Below, one piece after another: positions 53,520 to 62,473 of a DNA stretch of 64,000 nucleotides. The translations under genes and the position numbers were made by a program. Source of the DNA: Aggregatilinea lenta (GTDB lineage: Bacteria; Chloroflexota; Anaerolineae; Aggregatilineales; Aggregatilineaceae); the NCBI RefSeq assembly GCF_003569045.1, contig NZ_BFCB01000001.1, positions 214,874-278,873 on the forward strand, read 5' to 3'. Below the pieces are notes generated by a model. It did not search any database. It saw only the letters and a program-made list of their open reading frames with translations, and was not told the DNA's origin. Position 1 is the first letter of the stretch; each line of letters starts with the position of its first letter.

Positions 53520-54416
53520 GTGGCGGCGATTCCGGCAGCCCTGCGCGACGCGCTCAGCACCCGGCTAGGCGCGCCCGTCACCGCTGACGAGCCGGTCTAC
53601 GGCGGCGACATCAACCAGGCGGCGCGGATCGAGGCAGGCGGCGCATCCTACTTCGTCAAGTGGCGCGCGGACGCCCCGCCCGCGATGTTCCCCGCCGAGG
53701 CGCAGGGATTGCGGCTGCTCCGCGCGCCGGGCGTCATCCGCGTGCCGGACGTGATCGCGCAGGGCGATGCGGACGGCGCGTGCCCGGCCTATCTTGTGCT
53801 GGAATGGATCGAGATCGGCGGCGGGCGCGGCGGGCGGGACGGCGCGATGGAGGCCCTGGGCGAAGGCTTGGCCCGGCTGCACCGCGTCGAAGCGGACGAG
53901 CACGGCCTGGATCACGATAACTTCATCGGGCGGCTGCCGCAGCCCAACTCTCCGATGATGCACTGGGGCGCGTTCTACCGCGACCGGCGCATCGGCGCGC
54001 AGGTCGAAATCGCGCGCAGGTTGGGACGGCTCCCGGCGCGGCGCGCGGATCTGCTGGCGCGGTTGATGGCCCGCCTGCCCGACTTGCTCGACGACGAGAT
54101 CAGCCCGCCCTCGCTGCTGCACGGCGACCTGTGGGGCGGCAACTACCTCATCGACGCGGACGGCGCACCCGTGCTGATCGACCCGGCGGTGTATTACGGC
54201 CACCGCGAGATGGATCTGGCGATGACCGAGTTGTTCGGCGGCTTTTCGACGCGCTTTTACGACGCTTATCATGCGGTCTATCCCATCGATCCCGGCTATG
54301 AGGACCGGCGGGCGCTGTATCAGCTTTACTACATCCTGGCCCACCTCAACCTGTTTGGTGAGGGGTACGGCGGGCGCGTCGATTCCATCGCGGCGCGCTA
54401 CGCCGGGCGAGGCTAA
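53520..54416 (+). CDS. Fructosamine/ketosamine 3-kinase family protein
   Basis: 298 residues from GTG 53520, four bases after the phosphatase stop. Family hallmarks are GGDINQAARIEAGGASYFVKW (ATP-site Lys), LVLEWIEIGGG, LLHGDLWGGNYLI (catalytic loop H-G-D-L-W-x-G-N) and VLIDPAVYYGHREMDLAM (metal-binding DP). Bacterial members phosphorylate ribulosamines/erythrulosamines bound to proteins so that they fall apart spontaneously, repairing glycated amines. Translational coupling to the LMW phosphatase supports this deglycation role. The GTG start is inferred from frame and spacing; no strong ribosome binding site is seen. Confidence 0.9.
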   Translation: MAAIPAALRDALSTRLGAPVTADEPVYGGDINQAARIEAGGASYFVKWRADAPPAMFPAEAQGLRLLRAPGVIRVPDVIAQGDADGACPAYLVLEWIEIGGGRGGRDGAMEALGEGLARLHRVEADEHGLDHDNFIGRLPQPNSPMMHWGAFYRDRRIGAQVEIARRLGRLPARRADLLARLMARLPDLLDDEISPPSLLHGDLWGGNYLIDADGAPVLIDPAVYYGHREMDLAMTELFGGFSTRFYDAYHAVYPIDPGYEDRRALYQLYYILAHLNLFGEGYGGRVDSIAARYAGRG

Positions 54417-54450
54417 CCTGAACCCGGCGGGGGTTCTAGAAAGAGGCACA

Positions 54451-55494
54451 ATGAACGACCTGTATGCACCCTACGAGCTTTCGGACGCGCTGGCGCAGCG
54501 GCTCCAGACGATGCCGAAAGTCGAGATTCACGTCCACCTCGAAGGCGCGACGGACGCCGATACCGTGTGGGACATGGCGCGGCGCAACGGTGTAGCGCTG
54601 CCCGCCGCCTCCCTGGACGAGTGGCGCGCGTTTTACGAGTTCCGCGACTTCAATCACTTCATCCAGGTCTACATGAGCGCGGCAGCCTGTATGCAGACTG
54701 TGGACGATTTCGTTTACATGACTGAGAGCTTCATCCAGCGGCAGGCGCAGCAGAACGTGCGCTACTGCGAGGTGTTCCTCAGCGCGTCACTGCTGCTCGA
54801 CAAGGTTCCCGAAGACGAGTTGATCGACGCATTTATTGAGGGCGCGCGCAACGGCGAGGCCAAATACGGTACGCACGTCGCCTTCATCCCCGACATCGGG
54901 CGCAACCTGCCGGACACACGTTTCCGCGTGCTGGACTTCGTGCTAAAGGGCCAGGCAAAGGGCGCGTTCATCGGCCTGGGACTGGGCGGCGCGGAAGTCG
55001 GCTTCCCGCCGGAACTGTTCGTGGACGTGTACGAAGAAGCGCAGCGGCAGGGGCTGCACCTCGTGGCACACGCGGGCGAGACGGAAGGCCCGGCCAGCAT
55101 CTGGGGTGCGCTGCGCAGCCTGCACGCCGAGCGCATTGGGCACGGCATCCGCGCGCTGGACGACGACACGCTGGTGGACTACCTGCGCGGGACGCAGATC
55201 CCGCTGGAAGTGTCGCCAAAGAGCAACTACCGCCTGAAGGTCGTGCCCACCGACCAGCCGCACCCGATCCGCGAACTGGTGGATCGCGGCGTATACGTGA
55301 CGGTCAACTCGGACGATCCGCCGATGTTCTCCACACGGCTCAACGACGAGTATTTGCTGTTGGCGCAGCAGGGCTTCAGTTGGGACGAGCTGTGGCAGCT
55401 CAACCTGAACGGGCTGGAAGCGACGTTTCTGGACGAGGCGGGCAAGGCCGCCTACCGCGCCGAGTGGGCCGCGTGGGCGGAGGGGGTGAACTAA
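54451..55494 (+). CDS. add: Adenosine deaminase family protein
   Basis: 347 residues, cytoplasmic. Metal-binding HVHLEGA (about 31-37), YCEVFLSASLL, VAHAGETEG (about 204, with the catalytic Glu/His region), ERIGHGIRAL and the C-terminal VTVNSDDPPMF are those of the adenosine/AMP deaminase family; the layout fits adenosine deaminases that hydrolyse adenosine to inosine and ammonia, though a related deaminase (e.g. adenine-specific) is possible. It starts 34 bases after the kinase gene, AGAGG upstream, and may be in the same transcript. purA is elsewhere in the window (7546). Confidence 0.92.
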   Translation: MNDLYAPYELSDALAQRLQTMPKVEIHVHLEGATDADTVWDMARRNGVALPAASLDEWRAFYEFRDFNHFIQVYMSAAACMQTVDDFVYMTESFIQRQAQQNVRYCEVFLSASLLLDKVPEDELIDAFIEGARNGEAKYGTHVAFIPDIGRNLPDTRFRVLDFVLKGQAKGAFIGLGLGGAEVGFPPELFVDVYEEAQRQGLHLVAHAGETEGPASIWGALRSLHAERIGHGIRALDDDTLVDYLRGTQIPLEVSPKSNYRLKVVPTDQPHPIRELVDRGVYVTVNSDDPPMFSTRLNDEYLLLAQQGFSWDELWQLNLNGLEATFLDEAGKAAYRAEWAAWAEGVN

Positions 55495-55598
55495 AAACAA
55501 CCGAACGTTCCGGGAAACCGTCGCGCCACATGCGGCGACCCGACGGTCGGATCACTCCGAGGATCGGGGACACCTGCGGAAGCGGATCTGGAAGCTGT

Positions 55599-55603
55599 GG
55601 AGG
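55599..55603 (+). promoter_or_regulatory. Ribosome binding site deciding the pentapeptide-protein start
   Basis: GGAGG lies 6 bases before GTG 55610 and 3 bases before TTG 55607, favouring GTG. Confidence 0.5.
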
Positions 55604-55609
55604 ACATTG

Positions 55610-56512
55610 GTGATCCTCATGGCAGCCGGTTTGCCGATCCTGGCGATCCCGATCTACTACGAGATCAAGAGTTCCGATCCAGACTTCATCCGGCTGAATG
55701 TCTTCGTGCTGCTAATCGTGCTCGATCTCACGGTCATCAGCGCGACGGTCAAGTACAAGTACGAGGATAGGTCGGGGCTGTGGATCTTTCGCTGGTTCGG
55801 GGACCTTAGCCATGAGTTCGCGGGCGCGCTCATCCTCAGCGCGCTCGCATTTCTGCTCATCACCATGCCCGAACAGCAGGCTCAGAACTTGCAGCACAAG
55901 GCCGAGCTGATCCGGGATTTGGGCAGCAGCGAGCGCAGCGTCTCATCCCATGCGCTGCAAGAGATTAAGGTGCACGGCTGGCACCAGGACGGATCGTTGA
56001 ACGACGCATACCTGTTCGGGACGGATCTCAGCGGACTGGACCTGTCCATCACGGTGATGCAGCGGGCCAATCTGGGCGAGGCAAACCTGCAAAAGACGGG
56101 ATTCTGGGGCGCGGACCTTCAACGCGCCTTCTTCATCGATGCCAACCTGGTCCTGTCGCAGCTCGGCGCGACGAATCTGCGCGGTGCGCTGCTCTCCTAC
56201 GCCGATCTCGAAGACGCCGAGCTAAACCGCAGCGATCTTCGTGGCGCATCCCTGGTCGGCGCAAACCTACGCGGCGCAAGCTTCCTGCTGGCAGATCTCT
56301 CGAATGTAGACCTGACAGGCGCGAACCTGGAAGGCGTCCGGCTGGACGGCACGACGCGCTTCGACGAAAACACGATCCTCCCGGATGGCACGCACTGGTC
56401 GCCCGATACGGACATGGCACGCTTCACGGATCCCAGCCATCCCGCATTCTGGTACACCGACCACCTTTACACTAACCCAAACTGGATCGATCACCCGCCG
56501 GGCATCGGGTAG
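55610..56512 (+). CDS. Membrane-anchored pentapeptide-repeat protein
   Basis: About 300 residues. Three hydrophobic segments at the N-terminus (about 2-18, 27-44, 70-85) with a charged loop between them; residues 125-250 form a right-handed beta-helix of A(D/N)LxX repeats: LFGTDLSGLDL, RANLGEANLQ, GADLQRAFFIDANL, GATNLRGALLSYADLEDAEL, GANLRGASFLLADLSNVDL. The C-terminal 50 residues are Asp/Pro-rich. Such hybrid proteins are common in cyanobacteria and Chloroflexota with unknown function. The frame remains open upstream (no ATG), so translation starts at the GTG; the upstream residues RKRIWKLWRT look protein-like and a longer, non-canonical start cannot be excluded. Confidence 0.82.
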   Translation: MILMAAGLPILAIPIYYEIKSSDPDFIRLNVFVLLIVLDLTVISATVKYKYEDRSGLWIFRWFGDLSHEFAGALILSALAFLLITMPEQQAQNLQHKAELIRDLGSSERSVSSHALQEIKVHGWHQDGSLNDAYLFGTDLSGLDLSITVMQRANLGEANLQKTGFWGADLQRAFFIDANLVLSQLGATNLRGALLSYADLEDAELNRSDLRGASLVGANLRGASFLLADLSNVDLTGANLEGVRLDGTTRFDENTILPDGTHWSPDTDMARFTDPSHPAFWYTDHLYTNPNWIDHPPGIG

Positions 56513-56531
56513 CAGCGCCCCTACGAAACGC

Positions 56532-56568
56532 AAAAGGTCGGGGATGTAATCGCCCGGCCTTTGTTTTT
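56532..56568. terminator. Bidirectional terminator
   Basis: AAAGGTCGGG pairs with CCCGGCCTTT around an 10-base loop; plus strand continues TGTTTTTG. Between the convergent pentapeptide-repeat and GH13 genes. Confidence 0.75.
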
Positions 56569-56584
56569 GCCCCAAACCCCGCGC

Positions 56585-58075
56585 CTACTCCACCGACCAG
56601 ATGACCGCGCCCCAGCCCGGCAGCTCGACGAGCAGCCCTGTGCGCGCCAGATCGTCGCCCGGCTGCGCATCGAGCGTCGTGCCGTCGCGGACCTCGCGCA
56701 GCGTCCACGACGCGCCCTCCAGCCCGAAGTCCGGCAACAGCACGCGCCCCCGCGAGCGTCCCGGCGCGTAGTTGATCACGATCACGCGGCGCTCGTCGCC
56801 CAACTGCCACGTATACGCGATCAGGTTAGCGAACGAACCGCCCCCCGGTTCGGCAGACGCGACGTTACGCAGACACCACGTGCCGTCGCGGTAGATCGGC
56901 AGCGCAGCGTCGGCCAGCAGCGCGCGATAAAACCCCTCCAGCGCGCGATCCGGCTCCTCGTGCGGGCGGCGGCCCAACTGCACCGGCAGCTTGATCCGGC
57001 AGCCGGACGTCTGGCCCTCGTGGATCAGCGTCGCGCCGGGCAGTGTGCAGGCCAGTACGGCGGCGGGACGGTGCCGCGCCGGACCGAGCGCGGTCTGGGC
57101 GCGGGCCTCGTCGTGGTTCTCGATCAGCCGCACCAGCCGGTCCTGGTAGCTCAGGTCGGCGTAGAGGTGCTGCGCGATGGTGTGCGCCGGGCCGGTCAGC
57201 AGTCGGTCGTAAAGGCGCTTGTCGTAAGTGTAGTCGAAGCCCTGCTGCTGAAGCTCCCACTCCATGTCCCAGTACACTTCCGCGATAAACAGGAAGTCCG
57301 CATGCTGCGCCTTGACCGCTGGGATCACCTCGGTCCAGAATTCCCGCGCAAGCGGATGTCCGGCACGGTCGCCCCAGGTCTGCGTGAAAATGCGTGTGAC
57401 CATCAGCATCCCCATGTCGCAGCGCACGCCGTCACACTGTGCAGCGATATCGTGCAACGTCTCAATCGCCAGCGCGCGCAGGGTGGGATCGAACGCGTTG
57501 AGCTGGGCCGTGTCGGTCCAGGGCGGAAAGTAGGGATCGCGCCCGCAGGCGAAGATCTGGTCCGCGCTGGCTCCCGGCCCGTAGAAGTAGCAGCCCTCGC
57601 GCGACGCTAACTCCTGCGGTGTGCCGTGCAGGTAGGCGTCAGGATGTGTTTCCAGCCAGGGATGGTCGGTCGCGGTGTGGTTAGGCACGAAGTCGAGCAC
57701 CAGCTTCATGCCGCGCTCGGCCAACCGCGTCCGGATCGACGCCAGCGCGTCTGGGCCGCCCAGGTGCGCGTCCACCACGTAGCGGTGCACGGAATAGGGC
57801 GAGCCGATCACGTCCTGCGGCGTGAAGTCGGGCAAGGCTTGGTGATACTCGTGCTGCAAGCCGGGGTGTTCCAGGGCGATGCGGCGGCCCTCGGCGCTGC
57901 GCTCCCACACGCCCATCAGCCACACGGCGTCGAACGGCCACGCCGCGATCTCGTCCAGGTCCGCGTCGGGCACGTCGGCCAGGGTCACCGGGCGGTCATA
58001 TTTTTCCGACAGCGTCTGGAGCCAGGTCCAGGCGTTGATCTCGTAGAGCAGCGGGTTGTTGGGCCAGGATGTCAC
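56585..58075 (-). CDS. Cytoplasmic GH13 alpha-amylase family enzyme
   Basis: 496 residues with no signal peptide. GH13 motifs: DFVPNHT (region I), GVRCDMGML (nucleophile Asp in region II), LFIAEVYWDME (acid/base Glu), LIENHDEARAQ (region IV). The N-terminal LLYEINAWTWLQTLS is seen in sucrose-phosphorylase-like and 'alpha-amylase family protein' groups, with a long insertion between regions I and II. The C-domain ends VRDGTTLDAQPG...WSVE. It may process maltodextrins taken up by the MalEFG-type importer, but this is inference as they are 6 kb apart. Downstream terminator shared with the pentapeptide gene. Confidence 0.88.
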   Translation of the reverse strand: MTSWPNNPLLYEINAWTWLQTLSEKYDRPVTLADVPDADLDEIAAWPFDAVWLMGVWERSAEGRRIALEHPGLQHEYHQALPDFTPQDVIGSPYSVHRYVVDAHLGGPDALASIRTRLAERGMKLVLDFVPNHTATDHPWLETHPDAYLHGTPQELASREGCYFYGPGASADQIFACGRDPYFPPWTDTAQLNAFDPTLRALAIETLHDIAAQCDGVRCDMGMLMVTRIFTQTWGDRAGHPLAREFWTEVIPAVKAQHADFLFIAEVYWDMEWELQQQGFDYTYDKRLYDRLLTGPAHTIAQHLYADLSYQDRLVRLIENHDEARAQTALGPARHRPAAVLACTLPGATLIHEGQTSGCRIKLPVQLGRRPHEEPDRALEGFYRALLADAALPIYRDGTWCLRNVASAEPGGGSFANLIAYTWQLGDERRVIVINYAPGRSRGRVLLPDFGLEGASWTLREVRDGTTLDAQPGDDLARTGLLVELPGWGAVIWSVE

Positions 58076-58254
58076 GAAAGGAAGTCCCTCTACAGCGAAC
58101 GAAAAAGCCCGTCAAGAGTAGCGGAAAACGAAGCATTTCGCACCCTAAAAACGCATGAAAAAGAAAGCGAATGCTCTTATCAATCGGAATAAGCGGAATT
58201 AACCGATCAATTTAATCGATCCGATCATCAGAGCGTGACGTCCCGTGTCTGGCA

Positions 58255-58283
58255 AACAAAAAGGGCATCCCGCAGGATGCCCT
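58255..58283 (-). terminator. Terminator of trxB
   Basis: GGGCATCC/GGATGCCC stem (58263-58282), followed on the minus strand by a TTTTTGTTT run. Just downstream of the trxB stop at 58311. Confidence 0.85.
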
Positions 58284-58310
58284 CGCTCAATCGTAGGGGA
58301 GTGGTCCCGG

Positions 58311-59345
58311 TTATCCGGCGCTTTCGGTCGCCGCCAGCACGGGCACTTCGCGCCCGGCCAGCCACCGCTCGGCGGTGAGCGCGGCGGCAGTTCCCTGGCC
58401 CACCGAGGTCGCCACCTGCCGGAAGACGCGATCCTGGATCTCGCCCGCCGCGAAGACGCCCTCGACGTTGGTACGCATCAGCCTGTCCGTGACGACGTAA
58501 CCGAAGTCGTCGCGTTCCAGTTGGCCCTTGAACATGTCGCTGTTGGGATCGTGGCCGATGAAGATGAAAACACCATCGGTGGGATACAGTGTTTCCTCGC
58601 CGGTCTTGACATTGCTCAGGCGCACGGCAGTCACTTTGCCGTCTTCACCGATCACTTCGTCGATCACCGTGTCCCAGATGAAGTGCATCTTCTCGTTGGC
58701 GAAGGCGCGCTGCTGCAGGGTCTGGCCCGCGCGCAGCTCGTCACGGCGGTGCACCACGTCCACGCGGCTGGCGAAGCGCGTCAGGAACAGCGCCTCTTCG
58801 ATCGCGCTGTCGCCGCCGCCGACGACCACCACGCGCTTGTCGCGGAAGAAGAAGCCGTCGCAGGTCGCGCAGTAGCTGACGCCATTGCCGGTCAGCTCAC
58901 GTTCGCCGGGGATGTCCAGGTGGCGCGGCGTCGCGCCTGTGGTCACGATCACGGATTCGGCGCGGTACGCGTTGCCGTCGTCGGTCTTGATCGTAAACGG
59001 CGACCCGTGCGCGAAATCGACCTCGCTCACCGCGCTGAACAGCTTGATCCGCGCGCCGAACTTTTCCGCCTGCCGCGTCATCAGGTCCACCAGCGCCTGG
59101 CCGGACAGCCCTTCGGGGAAGCCGGGATAGTTCTCGATCTCGTACGTCAGCGACACCTGACCGCCCGGTTCGTGCCCGCCGATCACCAGCGGATTCAGCT
59201 TGGCGCGGGCCGCGTACAGCGCCGCGGTCAGCCCCGCCGGGCCGGATCCGAGGATGATCAGCTTCTCGACCGGATGCTCGCCAGCCGGGTCTTCCGGGAT
59301 CGTATTCGGGGTCGAAGTCGTCAGATTCAGCTTCATCTCAGTCAT
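58311..59345 (-). CDS. trxB: Thioredoxin-disulphide reductase
   Basis: 344 residues. FAD-binding [16 protein letters not shown] near residue 33, redox-active pair CATC (about 161-164) in [15 protein letters not shown]-binding [13 protein letters not shown] and C-terminal [15 protein letters not shown] (the second-to-last motif is usually G-D-x-x-D, here GEIQD). A 24-residue N-terminal extension precedes the FAD fold compared with E. coli. It reduces thioredoxin with NADPH. GTGAGG before the ATG. No thioredoxin gene is adjacent; the next genes on the same strand are the polar amino-acid-type ABC importer. Confidence 0.95.
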   Translation of the reverse strand: MTEMKLNLTTSTPNTIPEDPAGEHPVEKLIILGSGPAGLTAALYAARAKLNPLVIGGHEPGGQVSLTYEIENYPGFPEGLSGQALVDLMTRQAEKFGARIKLFSAVSEVDFAHGSPFTIKTDDGNAYRAESVIVTTGATPRHLDIPGERELTGNGVSYCATCDGFFFRDKRVVVVGGGDSAIEEALFLTRFASRVDVVHRRDELRAGQTLQQRAFANEKMHFIWDTVIDEVIGEDGKVTAVRLSNVKTGEETLYPTDGVFIFIGHDPNSDMFKGQLERDDFGYVVTDRLMRTNVEGVFAAGEIQDRVFRQVATSVGQGTAAALTAERWLAGREVPVLAATESAG

Positions 59346-59533
59346 AAAAACCTCACTTGGCGGTTTTATTCGCTTGTAGGCCGGGCAGAGTCTGCCGTCG
59401 AGACAGGCAGCACGCGTAAGGGAATTGCCGGAAGGATCGTTCCGGCCATCATTTTATTAGATGCGAGACACACTGCGCTCGTCACAAATTATACAGGATT
59501 CTGATACCGGACGGCAGGTGGAGCAGCGCAACA

Positions 59534-59557
59534 CCCCGGCTCGCGTTCGAGTCGGGG
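59534..59557. terminator. Hairpin downstream of the amino-acid ABC operon
   Basis: Ten-pair stem with one G-U pair and a CGTT loop. No strong T-run on the minus strand (TGTTGC), so it may need another factor. Confidence 0.5.
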
Positions 59558-59624
59558 CGGTTTCATTACCTTGAGGAATACGGACGGCGCTAGTACAGGT
59601 TGGCGGAGGTCCGCCCGTGGTTAC

Positions 59625-59676
59625 GAAGGGGTAGAGCAAACTCTACCCGGCGGGGGATGCAAGCATCGCCCCTACG
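59625..59676. repeat. GTAGAGCAAACTCTAC / GGGGATGCAAGCATCGCCCC repeat
   Basis: GGGGTAGAGCAAACTCTACCC and GGGGGATGCAAGCATCGCCCCTACG in tandem; the end CCCCTACG is the shared core of the palindrome family. Confidence 0.6.
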
Positions 59677-59707
59677 AAAAAATACGGGCTACTTGTGCCT
59701 CGCCGTA

Positions 59708-60478
59708 CTACAGGATCTTGCTCAGGAACAGCTTGGTGCGCTCGTGCGACGGGTTGGTGAAGATCACATCCGGCGTGTCCTCTTCGACGATGCGGCCCTC
59801 GTCCATGAACACGGCACGATCCGCCGCCGCGCGGGCGAAGCCCATCTCGTGCGACACGACGACCATCGTCATGCCTTCTTTGGCGAGCTGCATCATCACG
59901 TCGAGCACTTCTTTGATCATCTCCGGGTCCAGCGCCGAGGTCGGCTCGTCGAACAGCATGATCTTGGGGTCCATTGCCAGCGCCCGCGCGATGGCGACAC
60001 GCTGCTGCTGCCCGCCCGACAACTGCGCAGGATAGGCGTCGGCCTTGTCGGGAATGCCCACCTTCGCCAGCAGGTCATGCGCGCGGGCCGTCGCGTCGCT
60101 GCGCTTGCGCCTGCGCACGACACGCTGCGCCAGCAGGATGTTACCCAGCGCCGTGCGGTCTGGGAACAGGTTGAACTGCTGGAACACCATGCCCACTTCG
60201 GTACGGATGCGGTTGATGTTGCGCGTGCCGCTCAGCGGGATGCCGTCCACGACGATGCTGCCGCCATCGACCGTCTCCAGGCGGTTGATGCAGCGCAGCA
60301 GGGTGCTTTTGCCGGAGCCGCTCGGCCCGACGATCACCACCACTTCGCCCGGCTTCACGTCGAGGCTGACGTTGTTCAGCGCGTGAACCGTGCCACGCAG
60401 CGTATGGAAGCGCTTGTGCACGCTCCGAATCTTGATAATGGGTTCACCAGCAACAGGGAAGTCCGTGGTCATCGTCAC
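59708..60478 (-). CDS. Polar amino acid-type ABC transporter ATP-binding protein
   Basis: 256 residues, GlnQ/HisP family. Walker [10 protein letters not shown] (about 51-59), Q-loop [12 protein letters not shown], signature [15 protein letters not shown], Walker [15 protein letters not shown] and H-loop [11 protein letters not shown] are all intact. The start carries about 17 extra residues before [10 protein letters not shown]. It powers the unusual permease encoded 12 bases upstream. ATPase of an import system for an amino acid or an analogue. Confidence 0.95.
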   Translation of the reverse strand: MTMTTDFPVAGEPIIKIRSVHKRFHTLRGTVHALNNVSLDVKPGEVVVIVGPSGSGKSTLLRCINRLETVDGGSIVVDGIPLSGTRNINRIRTEVGMVFQQFNLFPDRTALGNILLAQRVVRRRKRSDATARAHDLLAKVGIPDKADAYPAQLSGGQQQRVAIARALAMDPKIMLFDEPTSALDPEMIKEVLDVMMQLAKEGMTMVVVSHEMGFARAAADRAVFMDEGRIVEEDTPDVIFTNPSHERTKLFLSKIL

Positions 60479-60490
60479 ACTGCCATTTCA

Positions 60491-62473
60491 CTAACGAGGC
60501 AAGCGCGTGCGGCGCTCAATCAACCGGACGAGCATCGACAAAAACAGCGTCATCAACAGGTACATCATCGCAACCGTGTTGTAGCCTTCGAAGGCACGGA
60601 ACGTGCGCGAGATGTACAGGCGGCCCAACTGCAGCAGGTCGGGCAGGGCCAGCACGGAGATCAGCGCGGAGTCCTTGAGCATGGCGATGAAGTCGTTGCC
60701 CAGCGGCGGCAGCACCACGCGCACCGCCTGCGGCAGGATAACGTAGCGCATCGCCTGTGGGTAGCTCATGCCCAGGCTGCGCGCGGCTTCCATCTGCCCG
60801 CGACTGATGCTCTGGATGCCCGCGCGGAAGATCTCCGCGATGAACGCGCCATAGCCGAAGGCCAAGCCGAAAATCGCCTCGGACTGGTCGCTCAGCTCGA
60901 TGCCGGTCAGGTCGCGCAGGCGCGGGCTGAACACGAACCCGGCGTAGAGCAGGATCACCAGCAGCGGGATACCGCGAATGACCTCGACGTACAGCGTCGA
61001 GATGGCGTACAGGATCGGGTTGCGCTGGACACGCATCAGCCCGACGATGAGGCCGATAATCAGCGCCAGGGCATAGGCTTCGAACGTGACGCGCAGTGTC
61101 AGAAAGATACCGGCGTCGCATGCCAGCGGGTTGTTCAGCGCGCACTCACCGCGCTTCATCTGGCGGTTGTCCACGATCTGGTCGCGGTCGAGCACGACGA
61201 ACTCCGGCGCGACGGTCTGGACCGTGATCGTGCTGTCGGTTTCATCCACCACCGTGCCGCTGATGCTGTCGTCGGCCAGCTTGACCGTTGCCTGACAGTT
61301 GCGCGTGCACTCGCGCGGCGGCTCCGGCAGCACCACCCCGGCGTCGGGATTGCCCTCCACCCAGTCGGCCACAGCCATGCGATCGTCGCCGTCCGACAGG
61401 AACACCAGCGCATCGACCTCGCCTGCGCTGGCCGCCGCCAGCGCCGCATCCAGGTCGGGATAGGCCACCATGTCGGCTTCGGCGTCACCCTCGGTATACA
61501 CCAGCGGGACCGCCAGCCCCTGAAGTTGCTGCATCTGGTCCAGCGCGGCCTCGATGTCCGTGCCCTCGACGTATGCGATGCGCACCGCCTCGCCGGGGGT
61601 AATCGCCTGGCTGGCGGCGTCCTCGTTCACTGCGATGGTGAGCGTGGGCACGTAATAGTAGTCCGCGTCGGACAGGCGGACCTCGCGCGTTGAGCCGGGC
61701 CGGATCTGGATGGTAAGCGACGTGTCGCTAAGCGCGGTCAGTTTGCCGGTGAGCGTTTCGCCCTCGCGCTCGATGGTCACGCGCTCGACCGGCTCGCAAT
61801 CCGGCTGGTCGTTCGGGCAAGGCAGCATGTCCGACTCGCGGTCGGTGATGCGCGCCTTGTCGAACGTTTCCTGCTCGGCGGACACAGTGCGGACCGTCAT
61901 GTGGTCGCCATCGAGATCGGTCAGCGTTCCGGTGACGGTCACCTTGTCGATGTAATCGATGGTGATCTGAGTGCCGTCGTCGCTCTCGGTCCGTTCTTCA
62001 CTGACAATGTCTGATTTGAGGATCTCGACCTCGTCGCCGCCCTCGATGCGGACCGTAACTGAGGCGGGGTCCTCGCGTACCAAGAAGCCGGAGCGCGTGA
62101 CGATGTCGCTGTCGATGACGTCGCGCAGCAGTTGGTTGATGACTGTCTCGACCGAGTCCTGGGTTTCGCCGACGTACTGCCCGACGATCATTTCCGGTTC
62201 GCCCACCACCTGCACTACCTCGTACAGATCGTCGGTGGTCCAGGTTGGCTGGTCGGCCAGGAAGTCGATGATGCGCTGGTAGACAACGGAAGTCACCATC
62301 GAGTAGATAACGATCACCGCTGCGACGCCAATAATTATCGCCCACCAGGGTAGGCCAACAAAAATGCCCCAGGCGCGATCGGACCACGTCTGGGGAGGGA
62401 TCGTCTCGCCTGACTGCTCGGGATCGGGAAAACTGGAAGGCTCAATGTCAGGTGAATGGGATTGATCGGACAT
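60491..62473 (-). CDS. GlnP-like permease with a large extracytoplasmic insert of beta-barrel repeats
   Basis: 660 residues; a normal member is about 220-320. The cytoplasmic tail (1-41) is Ser/Pro/Glu-rich, then one helix (about 42-64) and an outside region of about 65-452, then the permease core (455-655) with the EAA loop MEAARSLGMSYPQAMRYVILPQA. The outside region shows three beta units 'V-x-x-x-G-x-(L/V)-x-x-x-x-(D/S)-x-(L/M/I)-T-(V/I)': VTVTGTLTDLDGDHMTVRT (about 178), GETLTGKLTALSDTSLTIQI (about 238) and DDSISGTVVDETDSTITVQT (about 401), and a possible fourth half-unit near 140. It also has three tight Cys pairs (CPNDQPDC, CTRNC, CALNNPLAC) and a part (about 291-375) that resembles a binding-protein lobe. 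Confidence 0.9.
   Translation of the reverse strand: MSDQSHSPDIEPSSFPDPEQSGETIPPQTWSDRAWGIFVGLPWWAIIIGVAAVIVIYSMVTSVVYQRIIDFLADQPTWTTDDLYEVVQVVGEPEMIVGQYVGETQDSVETVINQLLRDVIDSDIVTRSGFLVREDPASVTVRIEGGDEVEILKSDIVSEERTESDDGTQITIDYIDKVTVTGTLTDLDGDHMTVRTVSAEQETFDKARITDRESDMLPCPNDQPDCEPVERVTIEREGETLTGKLTALSDTSLTIQIRPGSTREVRLSDADYYYVPTLTIAVNEDAASQAITPGEAVRIAYVEGTDIEAALDQMQQLQGLAVPLVYTEGDAEADMVAYPDLDAALAAASAGEVDALVFLSDGDDRMAVADWVEGNPDAGVVLPEPPRECTRNCQATVKLADDSISGTVVDETDSTITVQTVAPEFVVLDRDQIVDNRQMKRGECALNNPLACDAGIFLTLRVTFEAYALALIIGLIVGLMRVQRNPILYAISTLYVEVIRGIPLLVILLYAGFVFSPRLRDLTGIELSDQSEAIFGLAFGYGAFIAEIFRAGIQSISRGQMEAARSLGMSYPQAMRYVILPQAVRVVLPPLGNDFIAMLKDSALISVLALPDLLQLGRLYISRTFRAFEGYNTVAMMYLLMTLFLSMLVRLIERRTRLPR

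Larger units (their letters stand above)
59346..59707. other. 362-base intergenic region with a hairpin and a repeat
   Basis: Between the ATPase gene stop and trxB start. It contains the stem CCCCGGCTCG/CGAGTCGGGG (59534-59557), which is the likely end of the importer operon, and the repeat at 59625-59676. The trxB promoter should lie at 59346-59500 (AT-rich ATTATACAGGATTC at about 59486). Confidence 0.5.

Noticed and set aside
59534..59557. tRNA T-arm because of GTTCGAGTC
   Set aside because: The bases belong to a simple ten-pair hairpin; no anticodon arm, acceptor stem or CCA context is present.
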